NCBI GenBank assembly: GCA_032353305.1
Contig: JAUCNG010119988.1
Coordinates: 1-13,644 of the forward strand
Origin: Cephalothrix spiralis
Taxonomy: Eukaryota; Nemertea; Palaeonemertea; Archinemertea; Cephalotrichidae
DNA: 13,644 nt
Direction of reading: 5' to 3'
A program made the translations under genes and the position numbers. Under the pieces are notes generated by a model. The model was not told the origin of the DNA, searched no databases, and saw only the letters and a list, made by a program, of their open reading frames with translations. Within the stretch, counting starts at the first letter, position 1. Every line of letters starts with the position of its first letter. This document shows, in pieces, positions 8,491 to 13,644 of this stretch.

Positions 8491-8556
8491 CAGTTATTGT
8501 TAGAGGGTAGCCTCGCCTTGCTAATCGACAGAAAAACGATATTACACTGTTATTAG
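8491..8556. repeat. Dispersed repeat R, copy 2 (partial)
   Basis: CAGTTATTGTTAGAGGGTAG, GCCTCGCCTTGCTAATCGAC and AGAAAAACGATATTACACTG repeat the second half of the copy at 8332-8400 with few changes. Between the two copies, CAGGCACTTGA is tandemly doubled near 8424-8446. Confidence 0.85.
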
Positions 8557-8685
8557 TTTTCCCATCATAATGGTCTATAACTTCGATAAAATGCTCTTCT
8601 GTTATCGTCTTTTTGGTTGCTGCATTCCGGAATTCGGTTGCTGCGAATAAAAAATCTGGACTTCAGGATTCTTTATGAACATCGT

Positions 8686-10023
8686 CTATGCATTATGGAC
8701 GTTTTGAACCTCTCTTGAGACTCCCCGTTTTTTCACAGCAGCTAAAACAAGTTTGATGATGAGGATTAACACATCAAATCCAAACATAAACGACATTCCG
8801 ACCCACCAACTCATGATTCCACATATTTTAGCAAAAGTTGAATATCCACTTATTATGATCTCAATTTTTGTCTGAATTATATTAAATCGAGACATTGTTA
8901 TTTCAACGACGCTGGCACTAGGATATCTTTGCATTGGCATGGTGGCAATTCGATTAGAAATTTCAATTTTCTTGCATGGTACTTGGCATTTTAGAGTGTC
9001 TTTATCGAATCTTTTCCACTGCTGTAATACACAATCAACGGTGGATTCATTTTTGAAGTGACACAATTTTTGTTTTTGACCCTGATATGGATATAGACCA
9101 GGTATACAATTACAACTGTCATAGAAAGACTTTTGATACTTCGCGTGCATGCAATGATTTTTGTCATACGTCAAAGGTGGTATTCCTGGCGAAAGAGGCA
9201 ATTTGAATTTTTGATTTCTGCAATCATGCATGTGTTGATATTTATACCTTATCTCCGTTGCTTCAAGTGATGTAAATGCTTGGGGTTTAAGTAATGTTCC
9301 TTCTCTGATATCCAAGATCGACATGGGAATCTTACCTATGCCAACATTTAAGAAACTCTCCACTTGTTTATGATTTCTCTGCTGCTGATTAAAATATTGA
9401 TAGGTTATTTTAACTTGAATTGTATCCAGGTTCTTCGACCAGTCTGCCAGAACAGGGGAGATTGTGTGACAAAAAAATCCCCCAGACAATTTGTAATTTA
9501 TGATTGGACAATGCGCTGGTAAATAAGTACCAGTAGGAAATGAATGAACTGAACAATTAATATTAACAGAAGTGTTTAATTCGTCCATTTTAAAAATAAT
9601 GTCTTCCATTTCTTGATTCACATGGTTCTGAAACCAGTCGTAGAGTAAAAATTTGTGATTGCCTTGAACTTTATTCAACTTGTTCAAATCCTTTGTCCAC
9701 ATTTTAACAAAATGTGATGTCACATTAGGCCATTTCTCATTATTTATTACATCACATATAGTTATATTTGGTATAACAATATCCTTCAATGGTACTACTC
9801 CTTGAACAACAGCCATATCTTGATTTGCATAATCCAAATAGACACTGCACGAAAAATATATCGTTCCAGCGAATGAAAGAAATATAAATATTCCAGATGC
9901 ATATTTAAATTTCTTTGAACTACTCCTGTAAAATCGTGGCAATCCTCTAAGTGTAGAGGTTTCAAAGAACTCTCTGCAAGGATTTGGTCCTGTTGCGTTG
10001 TTCTTAGTTTCTGAAGTCATCAT
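8686..10023 (-). CDS. DEG/ENaC-family (epithelial/acid-sensing type) sodium channel subunit, single exon
   Basis: DEG/ENaC subunits form trimeric, usually amiloride-sensitive sodium channels in the plasma membrane. The ORF is 445 aa, near the short end of the family. Seen: cytoplasmic N-terminus with STLRGLPRFY at 23-32, where the family has an HG motif; first membrane segment about 42-62; post-M1 IPNITIC at 84-90, like the usual FPAVTICN; a Cys-rich ectodomain with CMHAKYQKSFYDSCNCIPGL at 291-310; possible N-glycosylation at N86, N100, N150, N156 and N325; second membrane segment about 398-428 with the GxS filter as GMS (409-411), Ala398 at the DEG position, and Asp417 where Glu is usual; a short basic C-terminus. 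ATG at 10023 is the first Met after an in-frame TAA near 10060. No intron interrupts the frame, although such genes are often intron-rich. The ligand or gating stimulus cannot be read from the sequence. Confidence 0.92.
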   Translation of the reverse strand: MMTSETKNNATGPNPCREFFETSTLRGLPRFYRSSSKKFKYASGIFIFLSFAGTIYFSCSVYLDYANQDMAVVQGVVPLKDIVIPNITICDVINNEKWPNVTSHFVKMWTKDLNKLNKVQGNHKFLLYDWFQNHVNQEMEDIIFKMDELNTSVNINCSVHSFPTGTYLPAHCPIINYKLSGGFFCHTISPVLADWSKNLDTIQVKITYQYFNQQQRNHKQVESFLNVGIGKIPMSILDIREGTLLKPQAFTSLEATEIRYKYQHMHDCRNQKFKLPLSPGIPPLTYDKNHCMHAKYQKSFYDSCNCIPGLYPYQGQKQKLCHFKNESTVDCVLQQWKRFDKDTLKCQVPCKKIEISNRIATMPMQRYPSASVVEITMSRFNIIQTKIEIIISGYSTFAKICGIMSWWVGMSFMFGFDVLILIIKLVLAAVKKRGVSREVQNVHNA

Positions 10024-10166
10024 GAACTGTTCAGGATTATCCAGTAGGCCTACGATCCAACATGGTTATGATAAAACTGTCTTATAATCCTCATTAAACA
10101 TTTTGCAGTGGATCCTAACATAGGACTGAAATATATCCATGAATATTTAATGCTAAACTAATAGGT

Positions 10167-10364
10167 TATTAGGGTTGATCTAACAAGCTCCATGTAGAAT
10201 TGTCTGATGTCGTTTATCCAAAACGGGATCGTGCCAGAGTAGAAACTCCACTCTCATCAGCAGTCTATTGTAAGAGCACGTCAGTTTCAGGCTTTCAAAA
10301 TGTACTGACACATATGCTCATACAACCCAAGCAAAGGTGGCTTACCTTCACCGAGTTCCTGTTT
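10167..10364. repeat. Repeat unit U, copy 1, upstream of the channel gene
   Basis: It starts TTATTAGGGTTG and contains GATGTCGTTTATC, GGGATCGTGCCAGAGTAGAA, CTCTCATCAGCAGTC and ACACATATGCTC, ending CCGAGTTCCTGTTT. A second copy lies at 10491-10680. Repeat R joins it directly at 10362, so U and R appear to form one composite unit. The interval 10024-10166 is the 5' flank of the channel gene. Confidence 0.9.
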
Positions 10365-10480
10365 CACTAAATTGTTTTTTCCACCAATTGGTCCTGATAT
10401 GTATCCAATTTCTTCCAGTTATTTTAAGAGGGTAGCCTCGCTTTGCTAATCGACAGAAAAACGATATTACCCTGTTAATG
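10362..10480. repeat. Dispersed repeat R, copy 3
   Basis: TTTCACTAAATTGTTTTTTC, ATTGGTCCTGATATGTA, GGGTAGCCTCGCTTTGCTAA and CGACAGAAAAACGATATTAC match the copies at 8290-8400 and 8491-8556 in the same orientation. This copy sits on the 5' side of the channel gene and the other two on its 3' side. Confidence 0.88.
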
Positions 10481-10490
10481 GGTTATTGAG

Positions 10491-10767
10491 TTATTAGGGT
10501 TGTGTAGAATGGTCCGATGTCGTTTATCTAATTGGGATCGTGCCAGAGTAGAAACCTCACTCTCATCAGCAGTCAATTGTAAGAACACGTCAGTTTCGGG
10601 CTTTCAAACTGTACTGACACATATGCTCCTACAGCCCAAGCAAATGTTGCCAACCTTAACCGAGTTCCTGTTTGACTTTTCTGGCTTTCAAAATGTACGG
10701 ACACATATACTCCTACAGCCAAAGCAAAGGTGGCTAACCTTCACCGAGTTCCTGTTTGACTTTTCCA
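10491..10767. repeat. Repeat unit U, copy 2, followed by a partial copy 3
   Basis: Bases 10491-10680 repeat unit U. Bases 10681-10767 repeat its last third in tandem (GGCTTTCAAAATGTAC, ACACATATACTCCTACAGCC, CCGAGTTCCTGTTTGACTTT). A plus-strand open frame at 10500-10805 arises from this duplication (TEFLFDFS appears twice) and resembles no protein I know. Confidence 0.9.
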
Positions 10768-10780
10768 TCTGTTGCAAAAA

Positions 10781-12057
10781 TTATCTCTTAGCTGCTTTAG
10801 GTTAAATGAATGTTTTCATAAATCCACAAGTATCATATCGTCAACGATCAAGTAGAAACTGATGATATTTGTGTGCAATTATTCTTATGTATCCTATTTC
10901 TACCGTCATTGTATAGTTTAAATTAGCTTTGATTAAGAGCTTTCCAGCTCATACCGAATACTGTTTGGTTTTTATTGTAAATATACGTTACCAACTTCAA
11001 TATTTGCATATTTTCCATTTATTTTACAACACTTATGAATTGATTGCTGTATAGATATTTGTTTGAGATGAGTAAAATAATATGAATTTTAAATTCTATG
11101 AAACTGTAGGCGATATAAAGTTATTCACGTTTATTATTGAATACCACTAAAATTAGAGAGATACATGTCAGATATGAGCAGCAAGCACATCCTCAGATCA
11201 GAAGTACTGTGGATCTTCTACTTCAATGACAAGTATGTCATTTAAAATATTCTAGTGCCAATAAGTTGGCCATTAACTTTTTAACATATAGGTTAGATAC
11301 TTTTAATTTATGTCTAAATGAAAGAGAAACGAAGTACATAATATATTTTAGTTCAGAATCATTGACCAAAAAAGTACGCAGCACGTGATTAATGAATCTG
11401 AACCACAACAACCAAGTTTTCTGTTTAATATACAAAATAATTAAGTTCTTTATTATATAGTCATAAGTTAAAATTTTCTAACCCATTTAGGTGTGGCATA
11501 TATATTGAACAAATTATCAGCTTGTTCTATGATGTCTAAACCATTAAGAGAAGAACAACTACCGTCTTAGTGATATGGATCGGTCAACGAAACAAATAAA
11601 TCACGGTCTGAACTGTTCGATTGGTAAAGTCTAACCCTAGCTGTGTCCTGATCGTAATCTTGTTATCAGTTACCCTAAACTGAATGGTATGACAATGCTT
11701 GTTGGTAATAAAATGTTTTCTTGCAGGCATCATGGATTGGATATGGACATAATGAAGTACATATTATGTTAAATAAGCCAATAACTAGTACTTGCAGAAT
11801 TTAAAACAAAAATTCAAAAAATATGTGATTGCATTTCATAGCAAATCATGCAGTGTACTCTTTTCTATATAAAATATGCAAATGATAAAATAAATTTATT
11901 CATAAAATTTTCGCAAAACAAACTATGGCACCTCCACCCTACTTAATCATAATCACTATGCATGCTCTAATAATTATGTCTTATTCTGGAAGCGGTATTT
12001 ATTGTGATGAAGGGTGTTTTTATGAATTCTTAATGTAAAATTGAGTGACATTCTCAC
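10781..12057. other. AT-rich region without a recognisable gene
   Basis: I looked for CCP1 N-terminal exons and other coding sequence on both strands and saw none. The 65-codon minus-strand frame at 11238-11435 is low-complexity and unlike known proteins. The region is probably intronic or intergenic. Confidence 0.6.
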
Positions 12058-12641
12058 TATAGTCTGTTCACTTGCAAGCTGATAGTATTTAAGAATGGTC
12101 GAGTGATTCATCGGTATGGTTCAACGCATGCCTGGTTACTCTTCCGATGAAATGTGAAATCAATTGACCGACCACTGTTTCGTTTCATAGTAAAAATAAA
12201 TCATGTAATTTTTTGTAAATCCTTTTTGTGGTATTAAAAAAATTTTAAGATGTTTTAGATTATCTTGAATCTAATTTTCTGAATAGAACGCATTTTGAAT
12301 TATATTTCTGCGATTAGTTTCACCGAAGTTAACTTTAAATGTACAGTCTGAAAATTCTACTGCAAATATTTCGTTTTTGGTGAAACTAATCGCAGAAATA
12401 TAATTCAAAATGCGTTCTATTTAGAAAATAAGATTAACGTTTTTGAAATTTTAAAAAATACCACAAATTGGATTTACAAAAAATACATGATTTCTTTTTA
12501 CCATAAAACGAAACAGTGGTCGGTCAATTGATTTCACATTTCATCGAAATAGTAACCAGGCATGTGAGAGTGTGTCGGACCATACCGATGAATCACTCGA
12601 CCATTCTTAAATACTATCAGCTTGCGAGTGAACAGACTATA
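12058..12641. mobile_element. Foldback/MITE-like element with about 265-nt arms
   Basis: Bases 12058-12324 and 12379-12641 are reverse complements with scattered mismatches and a loop of about 54 nt. The ends read TA-TAGTCTGTTCACTTGC on the left and CAAGTGAACAGACTA-TA as the mirrored right-hand type (the right arm has GCGAGTGAACAGACTA), so the element could be flanked by a TA target-site duplication. No transposase ORF is present, which fits a non-autonomous element. It lies 34 bp from the candidate microexon. Confidence 0.85.
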
Positions 12642-12675
12642 TCCAACTCGTGATTTAAGTTGATTTTATACTTAC

Positions 12676-12702
12676 TCCTGAAACGAGGTATTAATTCTTC
12701 CT
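12676..12702 (-). CDS. Candidate 27-nt microexon upstream of exon a of the CCP1-like gene
   Basis: On the minus strand aactatcag is followed by 27 nt and then a strong donor, A/gtaagtat. Spliced to exon a, the phase fits: the last base A joins TT to make an Ile codon, giving EELIPRFR-I-GRSG. No CCP homology is recognisable in so few residues, and the polypyrimidine tract is weak. If real, it would place the channel gene inside a 4.8-kb CCP1 intron (7904-12675). It may equally be a chance splice-site pair. Confidence 0.28.
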
Positions 12703-13644
12703 CTGATAGTTTAGATAGTAAGGTTATGAATTATTGAGAAACTTTTAAACTTGGCTTCAAATTATCAAAGTTCAAAACCGCCGAACGGAAAAGATTAACT
12801 GTACGAGTATACATTTACACAGTCGGTAAAGAGCAAATTCTATGATATTTGACTTTTTATAAAAAAATTGCATTTCTTAAGAGTCTCAATGCTTCTTATG
12901 TGAAATATAATGATTATCCAAATTATATATGGCATGAACTTCTTGCTAGACCTTGATTTTTAGTAATAATTAAAGAATTTTTTTAAATGAGCATTCTTAG
13001 TTAAATAGAGAAGAAAACTTTTATTTTTTGATAGACCAAAAGTTGCTACATCATAAGCTTAGAAATCGAATCTTAGCATAGAAATCGATCTTTAAGAATG
13101 TTAAATCAATTATAAAGTGTAACTTTATATAAATTACACCTTTCCGCACCAACTCCCGGTATTCCAAAAATTGGGAAAATTCTTCAAACTAAAACAATGG
13201 AAAAACAAATTCTTAATGAATGTATGAAGGTTTATACTACAGTATACTATTAGTATTAAGATAACCATTGCGACACTTAGTAAATTCAAATATCATCGAA
13301 TTTGATGGAGTTACAACAACTTTTTGCCGACTGAGTATAAAAGCAATTTTTAAACGATTTTGAAAAAATAAATCATAATTTATTTTTTGAAAGCAAAATC
13401 GAATCGACAACAATTTGGTTAATCAACTTTTGAATCAAAATTTCAAAACAAATCACTAGGCTTGAAATAAATCATTATTAAGCTAACACCAGGGGTTAAT
13501 AGGGGTTTGAACCGATTTTGATTTTTATCTTAACTTAATAAGGCTCAGTTACACTGGACCGATTTTAAGCTGCCGACCTCGTCCCGATTTAACCAAATTT
13601 GATCAAATCCTGTGATGCGTGACTGAAAATTCAAAATTGTATTA
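12703..13644. other. AT-rich region without a recognisable gene
   Basis: No CCP1 helical-repeat exon or other coding sequence is recognisable on either strand. The last 100 bases (from about 13541, GGCTCAGTTACACTGG) are less AT-rich and may be the start of another dispersed repeat cut by the window edge. Confidence 0.55.

Noticed and set aside
10326-10366. A donor-like CTCGGTGAAG/gtaagcc on the minus strand that could end an exon upstream of the channel gene.
   Set aside because: It lies in repeat unit U, the site is not kept in the other copies, and the preceding sequence has no CCP1 or channel homology.
10500-10805. Plus-strand frame of 101 codons.
   Set aside because: It lies wholly in the duplicated U repeat and reads through its copies. 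No known domain, and no supporting splice sites or codon conservation.
11238-11435. Minus-strand frame of 65 codons.
   Set aside because: Short, low-complexity and Lys/Leu/Phe-rich, as expected from AT-rich sequence. No domain and no convincing splice junctions.

Overview
This window is eukaryotic, AT-rich animal genomic DNA. It shows protein-coding exons split by GT-AG introns of about 0.6-1.4 kb, abundant foldback repeats, minisatellites and a satellite array. There is no bacterial operon structure and no rRNA, tRNA or CRISPR array. Both genes belong to animal-typical families: a cytosolic carboxypeptidase of the CCP1/Nna1 type and a DEG/ENaC sodium channel. Together with the compact AT-rich introns this suggests a marine invertebrate. 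A tunicate or another invertebrate deuterostome is a guess I cannot prove from this sequence.

Gene 1, minus strand, 702-7903: seven consecutive internal exons of an AGTPBP1 (CCP1/Nna1)-like gene. Reading 5' to 3' they are 7903-7782, 6364-6275, 5562-4817, 3774-3628, 2632-2548, 1909-1753 and 934-702. All internal junctions are GT-AG. The reading phases close exactly, giving 526 uninterrupted codons. The encoded part runs from the acidic linker behind the N-terminal helical-repeat region, through a disordered Ser/Pro-rich segment with a 27-residue tandem repeat, into the conserved N-domain that precedes the zinc carboxypeptidase domain. The catalytic domain must lie beyond the left edge. The N-terminal exons must lie to the right, possibly beyond the window. 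A 27-nt microexon candidate at 12702-12676 fits the required phase but is unproven.

Gene 2, minus strand, 10023-8686: a single-exon, apparently full-length DEG/ENaC channel subunit of 445 aa. It has two membrane segments, a Cys-rich ectodomain and a GMS selectivity filter. It departs from the family at two normally constant positions. Because the 5' exons of gene 1 are still missing upstream, the channel gene probably sits inside a same-strand intron of the carboxypeptidase gene. Copies of one dispersed repeat lie on both sides of it.

Repeat landscape: a 343-bp foldback at the left edge; several small hairpin elements (1.1, 1.5, 3.0 and 3.1 kb); a GTCGAA minisatellite (about 4.0 kb); a 1.05-kb CpG-rich higher-order satellite inside an intron (6537-7584); tandem and dispersed repeats around the channel gene (8.3-8.6 and 10.2-10.8 kb); and a 584-bp foldback flanked by TA (12058-12641). 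A 29-bp exact copy of an exon segment lies in the neighbouring intron (1661-1689). The stretches 10.8-12.0 kb and 12.7-13.6 kb hold no convincing gene.

I found no evidence for a new multi-gene system. The items most worth checking are the nested intronless channel gene with its unusual motifs, the higher-order intronic satellite and the exon fragment copied into an intron.
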